Origin: Mycobacterium sp. URHD0025
GTDB taxonomy: Bacteria; Actinomycetota; Actinomycetes; Mycobacteriales; Mycobacteriaceae
Direction: 5' to 3'
Length of the DNA: 64,000 bases
Assembly (NCBI RefSeq): GCF_000426065.1
Contig: NZ_AUEQ01000011.1
Coordinates: 1 to 64,000 of the forward strand
Shown in pieces: positions 20,567 to 37,387 of the stretch. The position numbers were made by a program, and so were the translations under genes. The notes below the pieces were generated by a model. The model saw only the letters and a list, made by a program, of their open reading frames with translations, was not told the DNA's origin and searched no databases. Each line of letters starts with the position of its first letter. Within the stretch, counting starts at the first letter, position 1.

Positions 20567-23500
20567 TCGACCAGCGTGACAAGAACATTCAGGTGACCCG
20601 CTGGGTCGCGATGATCGCCGGCCTGATCGGCTTCCTGTGCGCGGTCGCCACACCGCTGCTGCCGGTGGTGCAGACCACCGCAACGCTGAACTGGCCGCAA
20701 GCCGGTCAGATGAACAGCGTCACCGCACCGCTGATCACCCAGACGCCGGTCACCATGTCGGTGACGGTGCCCTGCGAGGTGATCCGGTCGATGCCGCCCG
20801 AAGGCGGCATGCTGCTGGGCACCGCACCCAAGCAGGGCAGGCAGGCCGCGCTCAACGCGTTGTTCGTCAACGTCAACAGCAAGCGCGTCGACATCACCGA
20901 TCGCAACGTGGTGATCGCGAGTGTGTCCCGGGAGAAGGCGAGTTCCGCCGCCTGCGACCGCATCGAGATCACCTCGAACGACAAGGGCACGTTCGCCACG
21001 TTCGTCGGGCTCACGGGCGCGGACGGCGGGCAGGAGCGCAGCGACCCGGGGAAGGACACAGCCAAGGAGCTGCGCACCGGCTTCCCTGACCCGAACCTGC
21101 GGCCCCAGATCGTCGGCGTCTTCACCGAGCTGAGCGGCCCCGCACCGCAAGGGCTTTCCCTGTCGGCCACGATCGACACCCGGTTCACCTCCAAGCCCAC
21201 GGCCATCAAGCTGATCGCGATCGTGCTCGGGATCGCGGCCACCGTGGTGGCGTTGCTGGCACTGTGGCGGCTCGACCGGCTCGACGGACGGCGCATGCAC
21301 CACCTGATCCCGTCGCGCTGGCGTACCTTCAGCGCCGTCGACGTGGTGGTGGTCGGCGGATTCCTGAGCTGGCACGTGATCGGCGCCAACTCGTCCGACG
21401 ACGGCTACATCCTGCAGATGGCTCGGGTGGCCGACCACGCCGGCTACATGTCGAACTACTTCCGCTGGTTCGGCAGCCCCGAAGACCCGTTCGGCTGGTT
21501 CTACAACCTGCTGGCCCTGATGACCCATGTCAGCGACGCCAGCATCTGGATGCGGCTGCCCGACCTGATCTGCGCGCTGGTCTGCTGGTTGCTGCTGTCC
21601 CGTGAGGTGCTGCCCCGTCTCGGGCCCGCGGTGATCGCCTCCAAGCCGGCACTGTGGGCCGCAGGCCTGGTGCTGATGGCGGCGTGGATGCCGTTCAACA
21701 ACGGACTGCGCCCCGAGGGCCAGATCGCCACCGGCGCATTGATCACCTACGTGCTGATCGAACGGGCCATCATCTCCGGACGGCTCACACCCGCCGCCAT
21801 GGCGATCATCTCGGCGGCCTTCACCCTCGGCATCCAGCCGACCGGGCTGATCGCCGTCGCCGCACTGCTCGCCGGTGGTCGTCCACTGCTGCGCATTCTG
21901 GTGCGTCGCCGCCGCACGCTGGGCGTGTGGCCGCTGGTGCTGCCCCTGCTGGCGGCAGGCACGGTGATCCTGTGTGTGGTCTTCGCGGATCAGACACTGG
22001 CAACAGTGTTGGAGGCCACCAGGATTCGCACCGCCATCGGGCCGAGCCAGGAGTGGTACACCGAAAACCTGCGGTACTACTACCTGATCCTGCCGACGGT
22101 CGACGGCTCGTTGTCGCGCCGGTTCGGCTTCATCATCACCGCGCTGAGCCTGTTCGCCTCACTGTTCATCATGTTGCGGCGCAAGCGGGTTCCCGGTGTG
22201 GCCCGCGGGCCGGTATGGCGGTTGATGGGCATCATCTTCGCCACCATGTTCTGCCTGATGTTCACCCCCACCAAGTGGGTGCATCACTTCGGCCTGTTCG
22301 CGGCCGTGGGTGCGGCGATGGCGGCGGTGGTCACGGTGCTGGTGTCGCCGGTCGTGCTCCGCTCGGCACGCAACCGGATGGCCTTCACCTCGGCGGTCCT
22401 GTTCGTGATGGCGCTGTGCTTCGCCACCACAAACGGCTGGTGGTACGTGTCGAGCTACGGCGTGCCGTTCAACAACGACAAGCCCGCCATCGGCGGAATC
22501 ACGGTGAGCGCCATCTTCTTTGCCCTGTTCGCCGTCACCGCACTGTGGGCGTACTGGTTGCACCTCCGGCCGTCGGCCGAGGGCCGGTTGGCGCGGCGGT
22601 TGACCGCGGCGCCGGTACCGCTGGCAGCCGGGTTCATGGTCGTGGTGTTCGTCGGCTCGATGCTCTACGGAGTGGTGCGCCAGGACGGCACCTACTCCAA
22701 TGCGTCCTCGAACCTGCGCGCGTTCGCCGGCGGCTGCGGCCTGGCCGACGACGTACTGGTGGAACCCGACACCAATGACGGGTTCCTGACGCCGGCACCG
22801 GGTGAGTACGGCCCGCTGGGCCCACTGGGCGGCAGCGCACCGACCGGGTTCACCCCGAATGGCGTCCCGGACCATATTGTCGCCGAGGCGATTCGGATCA
22901 CCGTGCCGATGCCGGGCATCGATGCCGACTGGAATGCGGACGCCAAGCTGAAGACCCCGGGCGTCAACGGGTCGACCGTGCCACTGCCGTACGGCCTGGA
23001 CCCGGCCAGGGTTCCGCTGGCCGGCAGCTACACCGAAGGCCCGGCGCAGCAGGTGAGCAAGCTGGCCTCGGCCTGGTACCAGCTGCCCGCAGCCGACGCC
23101 GCCCACCCGCTGGTGGTCGTCACGGCTGCCGGAACCATCACCGGCAACAGCGTTTTCAACGGCCGCACCGAGGGCCAGACTGTTGAGCTGGAGTACGGAC
23201 GGCCCGGTCCCGACGGCGCCGCGGTACCGGCCGGCCGGGTGTTGCCCTACGACCTGGGACCGATCCCGTCATGGCGCAACCTGCGCTTCGACCGCAGCGA
23301 GATTCCCGCCGACGCGACGTACGTCCGCGTCATCGCCGAGGACAATTCGCTGACCCCCGGAGACTGGATCGCGGTCACCCCACCCCGGGTGCCGGAGGTC
23401 AAGACCGTGCAGGAGTACATCGGCTCGAAGCAGCCGGTGCTTCTTGACTGGGCCGTGGGGCTGGCCTTCCCGTGCCAGCAGCCGATGCTGCATGCCAACG

Positions 23501-23784
23501 GTGTCACCGAGATTCCGAAGTTCCGGATCACCCCGGACTACGAAGCCAAGCGGAAGGACACCGACACCTGGGAGGACGGCATCAACGGCGGCCTGCTGGG
23601 TGTCAGCGACCTGCTGCTGCGTCAGCACGTCATGGCCACCTACCTGAACAAGGACTGGGGCCGCGACTGGGGTTCGCTGCGCAAGTTCGACACCATCGTC
23701 GACGCGGTTCCTGCTGAGATCGAGCTGGGCACCGCAACGCACAGCGGGCTCTACAAGCCGGGGCGGATCCGCATCGAGCCGTAG
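20563..23784 (+). CDS. embB: Arabinosyltransferase EmbB
   Basis: EmbB is the main target of ethambutol and the catalytic partner of EmbA. The 1073-residue product carries the acidic pair Asp279-Asp280 in [15 protein letters not shown]. The residue equivalent to Met306 of M. tuberculosis is wild type (Met286). Further family marks are [13 protein letters not shown] and the C-terminal domain ending in [14 protein letters not shown]. It overlaps embA by ATGA. A strong hairpin follows, so the dprE2-aftA-embC-embA-embB unit ends here. Confidence 0.95.
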   Translation: MIDQRDKNIQVTRWVAMIAGLIGFLCAVATPLLPVVQTTATLNWPQAGQMNSVTAPLITQTPVTMSVTVPCEVIRSMPPEGGMLLGTAPKQGRQAALNALFVNVNSKRVDITDRNVVIASVSREKASSAACDRIEITSNDKGTFATFVGLTGADGGQERSDPGKDTAKELRTGFPDPNLRPQIVGVFTELSGPAPQGLSLSATIDTRFTSKPTAIKLIAIVLGIAATVVALLALWRLDRLDGRRMHHLIPSRWRTFSAVDVVVVGGFLSWHVIGANSSDDGYILQMARVADHAGYMSNYFRWFGSPEDPFGWFYNLLALMTHVSDASIWMRLPDLICALVCWLLLSREVLPRLGPAVIASKPALWAAGLVLMAAWMPFNNGLRPEGQIATGALITYVLIERAIISGRLTPAAMAIISAAFTLGIQPTGLIAVAALLAGGRPLLRILVRRRRTLGVWPLVLPLLAAGTVILCVVFADQTLATVLEATRIRTAIGPSQEWYTENLRYYYLILPTVDGSLSRRFGFIITALSLFASLFIMLRRKRVPGVARGPVWRLMGIIFATMFCLMFTPTKWVHHFGLFAAVGAAMAAVVTVLVSPVVLRSARNRMAFTSAVLFVMALCFATTNGWWYVSSYGVPFNNDKPAIGGITVSAIFFALFAVTALWAYWLHLRPSAEGRLARRLTAAPVPLAAGFMVVVFVGSMLYGVVRQDGTYSNASSNLRAFAGGCGLADDVLVEPDTNDGFLTPAPGEYGPLGPLGGSAPTGFTPNGVPDHIVAEAIRITVPMPGIDADWNADAKLKTPGVNGSTVPLPYGLDPARVPLAGSYTEGPAQQVSKLASAWYQLPAADAAHPLVVVTAAGTITGNSVFNGRTEGQTVELEYGRPGPDGAAVPAGRVLPYDLGPIPSWRNLRFDRSEIPADATYVRVIAEDNSLTPGDWIAVTPPRVPEVKTVQEYIGSKQPVLLDWAVGLAFPCQQPMLHANGVTEIPKFRITPDYEAKRKDTDTWEDGINGGLLGVSDLLLRQHVMATYLNKDWGRDWGSLRKFDTIVDAVPAEIELGTATHSGLYKPGRIRIEP

Positions 23785-23806
23785 CCGTTCAGGTGCGGGC
23801 GCCGAA

Positions 23807-23855
23807 TGGCCAGTTGTGACACGCGTACGACGAAAGACCGTGTCATAACTGGCCA
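23807..23855. terminator. Bidirectional hairpin after embB
   Basis: TGGCCAGTTGTGACACG (23807-23823) pairs with CGTGTCATAACTGGCCA (23839-23855): a 17-bp stem with one G-T pair and a 15-base loop. It lies between the convergent embB and SRPBCC genes, 22 bp after the embB stop. It has no U-tract on either side, as is common in mycobacteria. Confidence 0.7.
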
Positions 23856-23861
23856 CTCGCG

Positions 23862-24308
23862 CTAACGGATGCCCTTTTCGGCGGCTGCGACGAGCTTGCG
23901 GGACAGCGTCCCGAGCACCACGCGCAGCACGAGCCAGTACGCCAGCCCGACCACGCGCCAACGGGTTTCGTAGCCGCCCTGCCACGTCACCAGCGTGCCG
24001 CCGGCCCCTTCGGTGAACGACACCTCGGCCTGATAATTCTGGATCGGACCTCCGGCGAGCATGGTGTAGCCGTGCCTGCGGTCCGGTTCGTGGATGGTGG
24101 TCATCTCGCGGGTCGGCTTTTTCCGGGTGCCCACCGCCCTGATGGCCCCGAGCCCGCCGTCGTCGGCCGGGCCTCGAGATTCCCAGGCCGAGTAGGGGAT
24201 CAGGGGTTTGGCCCACTCCGACCACCGGGATCCGTCGGACACGATGACGAAGAGGGCCCGCGGCGAGGCCGTGGTGCGTCGGCGGATGATGCATTCATAG
24301 CGGTTCAC
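23862..24308 (-). CDS. SRPBCC (START-like) family protein
   Basis: The 148-residue product fits the SRPBCC hydrophobic-ligand fold: an N-terminal strand RYECIIRRRTTASPRALFVIV, the helix DGSRWSEWAKPLIPYSAWES and the long C-terminal helix ending LSRKLVAAAEKG. Such proteins bind lipids or polyketides or act as cyclases. The GTG at 24308 follows a minus-strand TAAAGT hexamer by eight bases. It is divergent from a TetR gene with a shared palindrome, so it is probably the regulated target. The ligand is unknown. Confidence 0.75.
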   Translation of the reverse strand: MNRYECIIRRRTTASPRALFVIVSDGSRWSEWAKPLIPYSAWESRGPADDGGLGAIRAVGTRKKPTREMTTIHEPDRRHGYTMLAGGPIQNYQAEVSFTEGAGGTLVTWQGGYETRWRVVGLAYWLVLRVVLGTLSRKLVAAAEKGIR

Positions 24309-24320
24309 GGTTCGCGACTT

Positions 24321-24341
24321 TAACAGAACAGTGTTCTATTA
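24321..24341. promoter_or_regulatory. TetR operator between divergent SRPBCC and tetR genes
   Basis: TAACAGAACA-g-TGTTCTATTA is a 21-bp palindrome with one mismatched pair; its core AGAACA-g-TGTTCT is perfect. It overlaps the + strand -10 TATTAT (24337-24342), six bases before the tetR ATG, and the minus-strand TAAAGT (24317-24322). A bound dimer would block both promoters. Confidence 0.8.
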
Positions 24342-24348
24342 TGTGGCG

Positions 24349-24957
24349 ATGTCCGAATCCCCGCCGCCGTTCACGCGCGCACGCAGCGACGCCCAGCGTC
24401 GAGACCGGTTGGTCCACCTGCTCGCCACCACACGTGACCGCCTCACCCAGACGCCCGCCGCAACGCTGACATTGGGCGACGTGGCCGCCACTGCCGGTCT
24501 GGCGAAGTCGGGCATCCTGCGATACGTCAGCTCGCGCGAGGCACTGCTGCTGCGGGTGATGTACGACGAGCACCTCGCCTGGATCGACGCGCTGATCCAG
24601 GAACTGCGCGCGACCGCTCCGGCGACCGCACTGGCTCGCACCCTCGCCGCGCGGCCCGTGCTCTGCGATCTCATCGCCGCCTCGCCGGTGCTGATCAATC
24701 GGCTTGGCCCGCAAGAGATGCCGGACCTGATGGCTCAGGCCGAAGATGCCCGGCAACGCCTCGGCACGGCGCTACAGCCGACGCTTCCGCTGACCGATGA
24801 GCAGCTGGGCTCCCTCACCGCCGCGATTCACGCATTCACCGGGACGGCCTGGGCGTGGACGAGGCCCGGTCCGTCCGGACACACCACGATGGTCGCCGAT
24901 TTCGAATCCACGGTGAACCGGCTGCTCGAGATCTTCATCGCGGGGCTTCTACGTTGA
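24349..24957 (+). CDS. TetR-family transcriptional regulator
   Basis: The 202-residue product has a TetR helix-turn-helix (ATLTLGDVAATAGLAKSGIL, RYVSSREALLLRVM) and a C-terminal effector domain of the type with a TetR_C segment. The ATG at 24349 is chosen because it follows the -10 TATTAT by six bases; the longer frame begins inside the operator. It probably represses itself and the divergent SRPBCC gene. Its 3' end is 13 bp from the convergent oxidoreductase gene. Confidence 0.85.
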   Translation: MSESPPPFTRARSDAQRRDRLVHLLATTRDRLTQTPAATLTLGDVAATAGLAKSGILRYVSSREALLLRVMYDEHLAWIDALIQELRATAPATALARTLAARPVLCDLIAASPVLINRLGPQEMPDLMAQAEDARQRLGTALQPTLPLTDEQLGSLTAAIHAFTGTAWAWTRPGPSGHTTMVADFESTVNRLLEIFIAGLLR

Positions 24958-24970
24958 GCTGATTCGAGAT

Positions 24971-26389
24971 TCAGCGGCGCCGCAGCCGGTCCAGCGCGCG
25001 GGCCGCGGCATTGGCTCCGCACATGCCGTGCGCCCCCGGCCCCGGCGGTGTCGCCGCCGAGCAGATGTACATGCCGGGGATCCCGACGTCGTAGGGCGCC
25101 AGCGTGGTCCGGGGGCCGAATGCCAGCTGACGAATGTCCTTGGCTCCGGTGCAGATGTCGCCGCCGACGTAGTTCGGGTTGTATACCGACATCTCGGTGG
25201 TCGACCGCACGGCGGTTCCGACGATCCGATCGGCGAAGCCGGGGGCGAACCGCTCGAACTGCGCGACGATCGCCTCCGTGGCATCACCCGTATAGCCGTG
25301 CGGCACATGGGCATACGCATAGATGGGATTGATCTCGCCGGCGGAGCGACCCGGATCGGCCAGGTACTGCTGGCCCACCAGGACGAAGGGCCGGCGCGGC
25401 ATCCGTCCGGCATGGATCTCGCGTTCGGTGGCCGCGATCTCGTCGTAATCGCCGCCCAGATGCACCGTTCCGGCCCGACCCACCGCTGGATCGGCCCACG
25501 GAACCGGTCCCCGTATAGCGAAGTCGACCTTGAAAGCGCCCGGACCGTAACGGAACCGGCGGAAGCTGCGGGCGGTCCGCCGGGGTAGCCGGTCCCCCAG
25601 GATGTCGGCGACGGCCGTGGGAGCGAGGTCGAACATGGTGATGTCGGCGGGCGGCAACTCGGCAGCCGTGGTGATCCGGGTTCCGGTGTGCACCTTGACA
25701 CCGAGTTCGGCCATAGCCGCGGCCAACGCGTCGGTGATGGCTTGGGAACCGCCTTCGGCGACGGGCCAGCCGTGCCGGTGCCCGGCCGTGAGGATCCCCA
25801 ATCCGATGGCCGAGGTCATCGGGTAGTGCAGCGGCCGGAACGTGTGTGCCGCAACGCCTCCGAACAACGCCCGCGCCGCGGGGGTACGGAAGAACCGGGC
25901 GAACGTCGAGGCGGGTAGCACGGTGGGCGCGCCGAATCTGGCCAGCGCCAACGGATGTGCCGGGATACGCAGCAGTGGCCCCATGATGTCGTCGGCCAGC
26001 GTGTCGAAATTGGCGGCGGGACCGCCGAACACGAGCCGCCAGCGGACGCCGTCGGCACCGAGTCCGGCGGCGGTCTGCTCGACACTGCGGTACAGCAGGC
26101 CCGCGCCGCCATCGTCGAGGGGATGGGCGCAATCGATTTCGGGCCAGCGCCAGCGCAATCCGTGTCGTTCGAGATCCAGGCCGGCCAGAAACGCCGATCC
26201 CACGGCCATGGGGTGAATCGCCGCGCAGTGGTCGACGAGCAGACCGTCGACGGGGCCCGGTCCCGACCGCACTCCCCCGCCGATCTCGGCGGCGGCCTCC
26301 AGCACGGTGACCTCGTGGCCGGCCTGGGCCAGCACGATGGCAGCCGCCATACCGTTGGGTCCACCGCCCACCACGACCGCGGTGCTCAT
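24971..26389 (-). CDS. FAD-dependent oxidoreductase, phytoene desaturase/PYROXD2-like
   Basis: The 472-residue product starts with the dinucleotide-binding motif VVVGGGPNGMAAAIVLAQAG followed by VLEAAAEIGGG. It has the C-terminal FAD motif PPGPGAHGMCGANAAARAL, the layout of the CrtI-like/PYROXD2 flavoproteins. No carotenoid genes are nearby, so desaturation of a carotenoid is unlikely. It might act on a lipid or prenyl chain, but nothing in the sequence fixes the substrate. The ATG at 26389 gives an N-terminus right at the Rossmann strand, as usual in the family. Confidence 0.8.
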   Translation of the reverse strand: MSTAVVVGGGPNGMAAAIVLAQAGHEVTVLEAAAEIGGGVRSGPGPVDGLLVDHCAAIHPMAVGSAFLAGLDLERHGLRWRWPEIDCAHPLDDGGAGLLYRSVEQTAAGLGADGVRWRLVFGGPAANFDTLADDIMGPLLRIPAHPLALARFGAPTVLPASTFARFFRTPAARALFGGVAAHTFRPLHYPMTSAIGLGILTAGHRHGWPVAEGGSQAITDALAAAMAELGVKVHTGTRITTAAELPPADITMFDLAPTAVADILGDRLPRRTARSFRRFRYGPGAFKVDFAIRGPVPWADPAVGRAGTVHLGGDYDEIAATEREIHAGRMPRRPFVLVGQQYLADPGRSAGEINPIYAYAHVPHGYTGDATEAIVAQFERFAPGFADRIVGTAVRSTTEMSVYNPNYVGGDICTGAKDIRQLAFGPRTTLAPYDVGIPGMYICSAATPPGPGAHGMCGANAAARALDRLRRR

Positions 26390-26571
26390 CGCCGGCCCCC
26401 TCTCACCGTCAGACTAGCGAGCCGAAAGCCAGCCAACACATGCTGCCTGTGGACAACTTGTGGATGGTTTTCCAGTCGTCGGCCATCACAGCTGGTCAGC
26501 GGGGGCGATTTCGAATTACACGCTTGTGAGTAAGGCTGTGCGTTTTCGGCTCATCGCAAACTACGGGACGG
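26390..26571. other. Intergenic region with one DnaA-box-like 9-mer
   Basis: This 182-bp stretch follows accD4 and precedes the oxidoreductase gene on the same strand. TGTGGACAA (26448-26456) is an exact DnaA-box complement, and a weaker TGTGGATGG follows at 26459-26467. No gene, clear terminator or repeat cluster is seen. One box alone does not make an origin. Confidence 0.4.
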
Positions 26572-33593
<7,022 letters not shown>

Positions 33594-33650
33594 GTTCAGG
33601 TCACCTTGCATCAGAACGGGGGCTGTCGGCCTCGTAGCTTGGAAGTGCGG

Positions 33651-35543
33651 TCAGTCCGTCTCATCGGGGAACGCGTTGGCGATCTTGCCGCTGCGCAGCG
33701 TGCCGTCCAGGTACGCCGAGCGGCAGGCCCTGCGGCCGATCTTTCCGCTGGAGGTACGCGGGATGGCGCCGGCCGCGGTCAGCAGCACGTCGCGCACGGT
33801 GACACCGTGGCGCACGGCGATCGCGGCCCGGATGTCATCGGTGATCGGGCCGACCTCGAGCTTGTGCGCACCGGGGGCCCGCTCGGCGACGATGACCAGC
33901 TGTTCGGACGTGTCGTCCTCATCGCGATGCAGGCCCGCGTGCGCGTTCTGGAACACCTCGTCGGGCAGCTGGTTGGCCGGCACCGAGAAGGCCGCGACGT
34001 AGCCCGTGCGCAGCGCCTTGCTGGCCTCCTGCGCCGAGTATTCGAGGTCCTGCGGGTAGTGGTTGCGGCCGTCGATGATCACCAGGTCCTTGACGCGGCC
34101 GGTGATGTAGAGGTCGCCGTCGTAGAAGGCACCGTAGTCACCGGTGCGAACCCAGGTGGCGTCGTCGGCAGCGCCCTCGGCGTGCGACGGGCTGGTCCGC
34201 GACTTGAGGGTGTTCTGGAAAACCTCGATCGTCTCTTCGGGCTTACCCCAGTACCCGGTGCCCATGTTCTGGCCGCTCATCCAGATCTCGCCGACCTGTC
34301 CGTCGGGCAGCTCGGTCGCGCTGTCGGCGTCGACGATGACGGCCCACTCGGAGACGCCGACCCGGCCGGCCGAGGCCTGGGCGACCGCCTTGGGTGAATC
34401 GACCTGGACCTCGACGATCCGGCCGGTGTTCAGCTCGTCGCGGTCGACGTAGATGATCTTGGGCTCTTCGGCGGCCGGTGTGGTCGACACCATCAGCGTC
34501 GCCTCGGCCAGTCCGTAGGAGGGTTTGATCGCCTTGGCCGGGAAGCCGAACGGGCTGAACGCCTCGTTGAACCGGCGCACGGTGGCCGCCGAGATCGGCT
34601 CGCTGCCGTTGAGCACGGCCTTCACATTGGAGAGATCGATCTCCGACTCTCCCTCTTTGGGGACGCCACGCGCCGCGGCGTGGTCGAACGCGAAGTTCGG
34701 GGCCACCGAGATGACGCCGCCGGTGTCCCCTTCCTTGCGGGCCATCTCACGGATCCAGCGCTCGGGACGACGCACGAAGGCGGCCGGGGTCATGAAGGTG
34801 AAGAAGTGACCGATCATCGGGGCGATGAGCGCGGTGACCAGACCCATGTCATGGAAGAACGGCAACCAGGACAGACCGCGGTCGCCCTCTTCGCCTTCGA
34901 GTGCCTCGACGATCTGCACGATGTTCGTGGCCATGTTCAGGTGGGTGATCTGCACACCGGTCGGGATCCGGGTCGAGCCGGAGGTGTACTGCAGGTAGGC
35001 GATGGTGGTCTCGTCAGGCCCTTCCGGGTGAGCCCAGGTGGCGGCGACGTCGTCGGGCACCGCGTCGACGGCGATGACGCGGGGGCGCTGGTTGGCCGGA
35101 CGGCTGCGGAAGAACTTGCGGACGCCCTCGGCGGCCTCGGTGGTGGTCAGGATCGCCGACGGGTGGCAGTTGTCCAGCACCGCGTGCAGGCGGCCGACGT
35201 GTCCGGGCTCGGACGGATCGAACAGCGGCACCGCGATGCGTCCGGCGTAGAGCGTGCCGAAGAAGGCGACGAGATAGTCGAGGTTCTGCGGGCACAGGAT
35301 GGCGACGCGGTCACCGGCCTGGGTGACCTGCTGAAGCCGGGCGGCGACCGCTTTGTTGCGCGCGCTGAATTGCGACCAGGTCAGGTCGCGGGCGACGCCG
35401 TCACGTTCGGTGGAGAAGTCGAGGAAGCGGTATGCCAGCTTGTCGCTGCGGACCCTGGCCCAACGCTCGACGTGCTCGACGATGCTGGCGCCGTCTGGGA
35501 ACTTGATCTGACCGTCCTTGATGAACGGATTGATGAACGGCAT
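33651..35543 (-). CDS. fadD32: Long-chain fatty-acid AMP ligase FadD32
   Basis: FadD32 activates the meromycolic acid as an acyl-adenylate and loads it on the N-terminal ACP of Pks13. The 630-residue product has the adenylation P-loop [13 protein letters not shown], the motif SYGLAEATL, the hinge-region TGDYGAF and [19 protein letters not shown], and a C-terminal lysine in [12 protein letters not shown]. The ATG at 35543 follows a strong AGGAGAG site. It lies 57 bp upstream of pks13 on the same strand. Confidence 0.96.
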   Translation of the reverse strand: MPFINPFIKDGQIKFPDGASIVEHVERWARVRSDKLAYRFLDFSTERDGVARDLTWSQFSARNKAVAARLQQVTQAGDRVAILCPQNLDYLVAFFGTLYAGRIAVPLFDPSEPGHVGRLHAVLDNCHPSAILTTTEAAEGVRKFFRSRPANQRPRVIAVDAVPDDVAATWAHPEGPDETTIAYLQYTSGSTRIPTGVQITHLNMATNIVQIVEALEGEEGDRGLSWLPFFHDMGLVTALIAPMIGHFFTFMTPAAFVRRPERWIREMARKEGDTGGVISVAPNFAFDHAAARGVPKEGESEIDLSNVKAVLNGSEPISAATVRRFNEAFSPFGFPAKAIKPSYGLAEATLMVSTTPAAEEPKIIYVDRDELNTGRIVEVQVDSPKAVAQASAGRVGVSEWAVIVDADSATELPDGQVGEIWMSGQNMGTGYWGKPEETIEVFQNTLKSRTSPSHAEGAADDATWVRTGDYGAFYDGDLYITGRVKDLVIIDGRNHYPQDLEYSAQEASKALRTGYVAAFSVPANQLPDEVFQNAHAGLHRDEDDTSEQLVIVAERAPGAHKLEVGPITDDIRAAIAVRHGVTVRDVLLTAAGAIPRTSSGKIGRRACRSAYLDGTLRSGKIANAFPDETD

Positions 35544-35807
35544 TTAACTCTCCTGTCAGAGCCGTACTGCTCGCGTTGTCGCACGTCACTGGTGGTGCGT
35601 CGCAGCCATTCGGCGGCCGTACGTACCCAAACCCGGACGATCGTACCGGGCATACCAGTCCGCGCCCACGGATCAGCTGGCAGCTCTATCCAACCCGCTA
35701 CTCACGCGCGTAGCTCTTATTTTTCTCTTAATGTTAAGGGACCGTGACGGTCCCACCAAATCCGGCGCGCACAACGATCCCGTTGCGGTCCTGTCGCGGC
35801 GCTCCGG
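35544..35807. promoter_or_regulatory. culp6-fadD32 gap with hairpin and AT-rich tract
   Basis: Read on the minus strand, GGGACCGT-c-ACGGTCCC (35738-35754) lies 54 bp after the culp6 stop and is followed by a strongly AT-rich tract TTAACATTAAGAGAAAAATA (35718-35737). That tract is rare at this base composition. The hairpin may end culp6 transcription, and the tract may hold the fadD32 promoter; the exact hexamers are uncertain. Confidence 0.5.
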
Positions 35808-36821
35808 TCAACCGTGCTTGGGATGAGGTGCGTTGTCCACCAGGTCTTTGGCCCAGCTCAGCGTCCACTGGGTGGCGGTCTCCCCGTTCTCCACCCAGAA
35901 CTGCGGGGTGTTGTACAGCGCGTGCACCGGCCCCGCCGCGCTGCCGGACAGGGTCTCCAGCGTCTTGGGCAGATTGAAGATCGAGAACGCCTCTTCGGGC
36001 GCCGAGCAGATCAGATCGCCCTTGCCGCAGATCTGATTGGTCCGGTCGTTGAGAGCCCCGAAGCCGCCCTGCCGCGGCCCCGTCATGGTCAGGCCCATCT
36101 CGGACAGCACCGGAACCTCGTGCAGGGTGATCTCGGCGCCCTGCCCCGGCGGGTTGGGGCCGACATCCTTCCCGACATTGAACTCGCGCCGGCCGTCCGC
36201 GATCAACGTCACACCCAGCACCAGGTCCTCGTCGACCGGGCCGCGGCCGTTACCGATGTCGCTGGCGAGGTCGCCGCCGATCACCGCGCCCTGCGAGAAA
36301 CCAGCGATCACATAGCTGGTCAAGGGGCAGCGGTCGTTCATGTCCGTCATCGCCTTGACCGCCGTGCGTTTACCCTCCGCGCGGCTGTCGTTGTACGACA
36401 TCTGGTTGTCGGCGGAGAACGGATTGTGGAACTGCGCGGTGTACGGAACCGTGTAGACCTCGAGGCGGTCCTTCCCGAACTGCTCGCCCATCGGCCGGCT
36501 GACGTTGCTCATCAGCGACAGCGGGAACTGCGTCGGGTTGAACGGGTCGTCCTGCGGCGAGGACTCCCAGGTGCCGGGGATCGACACCAGCATCACGTCA
36601 GGGCAGTCGGCGGACTGGAACTCCGGGCGCGGCTTGCGCGGTGACGGCTGACCCGGGACGCCGGCCGGGGGTTGGGCCGTCGGCGGGGCCGACGGGGTCT
36701 CCGGACGGCGCATCACGATCACCACGATGGTCACCACGAGGACCACGACGAGAGCCATCGCCGCGGCGGCGATCAGGGCCAGGATGCGGTGACGCTTCCT
36801 GCGGCTGGCGTTTTTGGCCAT
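35808..36821 (-). CDS. culp6: Cutinase-like lipase/thioesterase Culp6 (Rv3802c ortholog)
   Basis: This is an essential membrane-anchored serine esterase next to the mycolate genes; the M. tuberculosis protein has phospholipase A and thioesterase activity. The 337-residue product has a basic N-terminus and one membrane helix (about residues 13-37), a Pro-rich linker and a cutinase alpha/beta-hydrolase domain. The nucleophile is Ser176 in GFSQGAV; further catalytic residues are expected near [12 protein letters not shown] and the C-terminal histidine region. It follows the DUF732 gene by 41 bp on the same strand. Confidence 0.92.
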   Translation of the reverse strand: MAKNASRRKRHRILALIAAAAMALVVVLVVTIVVIVMRRPETPSAPPTAQPPAGVPGQPSPRKPRPEFQSADCPDVMLVSIPGTWESSPQDDPFNPTQFPLSLMSNVSRPMGEQFGKDRLEVYTVPYTAQFHNPFSADNQMSYNDSRAEGKRTAVKAMTDMNDRCPLTSYVIAGFSQGAVIGGDLASDIGNGRGPVDEDLVLGVTLIADGRREFNVGKDVGPNPPGQGAEITLHEVPVLSEMGLTMTGPRQGGFGALNDRTNQICGKGDLICSAPEEAFSIFNLPKTLETLSGSAAGPVHALYNTPQFWVENGETATQWTLSWAKDLVDNAPHPKHG

Positions 36822-36862
36822 GGGTTACTCGGGCTCCTCGCGTGCGGGCGGCTGATCTGCGG

Positions 36863-37312
36863 CTAGCAGAGATGTTCGGTGGCGGTGCGGATGTAGTCGG
36901 TGGCGGCGGTGTCGATCTCGGCGGGTGTCGGGCTTTCCCGACCGGTATGGGCGGCCCGGACATCACTGCGCACCAGCGGCAGGACGAACTCGCGCACAGC
37001 CTCGTCATTCTGCCTGGCGGCGCGACCCTGGCACACATACGACCCGATCGACAGTGCCAGCAGCTCACTGGACGGGGTGATCCCGGCGGCCTTGAGCCCG
37101 TCGAGATAGACGTGCTGCTGAGACGTGATCGCCAGCTCACCGCTGCGGCCCTGCTGAGGCTGCGCGGACGCCGCCTGTGGCTGCGCGCCGTTGACCTGAG
37201 ACGTGGGCTGGGCCAGCGGCGCCATGATGTCACCGCCCGCATCGCATGCCGACAGCAACGACGCAGCGGACATGGCTACCACGAGGGTGGCCGACCGTAC
37301 CGTGTGCTGCAC
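36863..37312 (-). CDS. DUF732-like small lipoprotein
   Basis: The 149-residue product has a signal peptide with the lipobox LLSAC, so it is a predicted lipoprotein. It continues with a Gln/Ala-rich linker and a DUF732-like helical domain with one further cysteine in SIGSYVCQG and a last cysteine at the C-terminus, which could form a disulfide. The GTG at 37312 is chosen because GGTGGAAG lies before it and it puts the hydrophobic core at the N-terminus. The function is unknown. M. tuberculosis has no gene at this spot as far as I recall. Confidence 0.7.
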   Translation of the reverse strand: MQHTVRSATLVVAMSAASLLSACDAGGDIMAPLAQPTSQVNGAQPQAASAQPQQGRSGELAITSQQHVYLDGLKAAGITPSSELLALSIGSYVCQGRAARQNDEAVREFVLPLVRSDVRAAHTGRESPTPAEIDTAATDYIRTATEHLC

Positions 37313-37387
37313 GCTTCCACCGTACCGGCTGGTGAAAAGTGTCCCGGCGCAGCTGATTCTGGCCACGACGGCGGTCCGCCCCGGCGC

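Noticed and set aside
21400..21430. Ethambutol-resistance change in embB
   Set aside because: The residue at the key position (Met286, equivalent to Met306) is wild type.
26390..26571. A replication origin or phage attachment site at the DnaA box
   Set aside because: A single exact box without an AT-rich unwinding region, dnaA/dnaN neighbours, integrase or tRNA gene is not enough.
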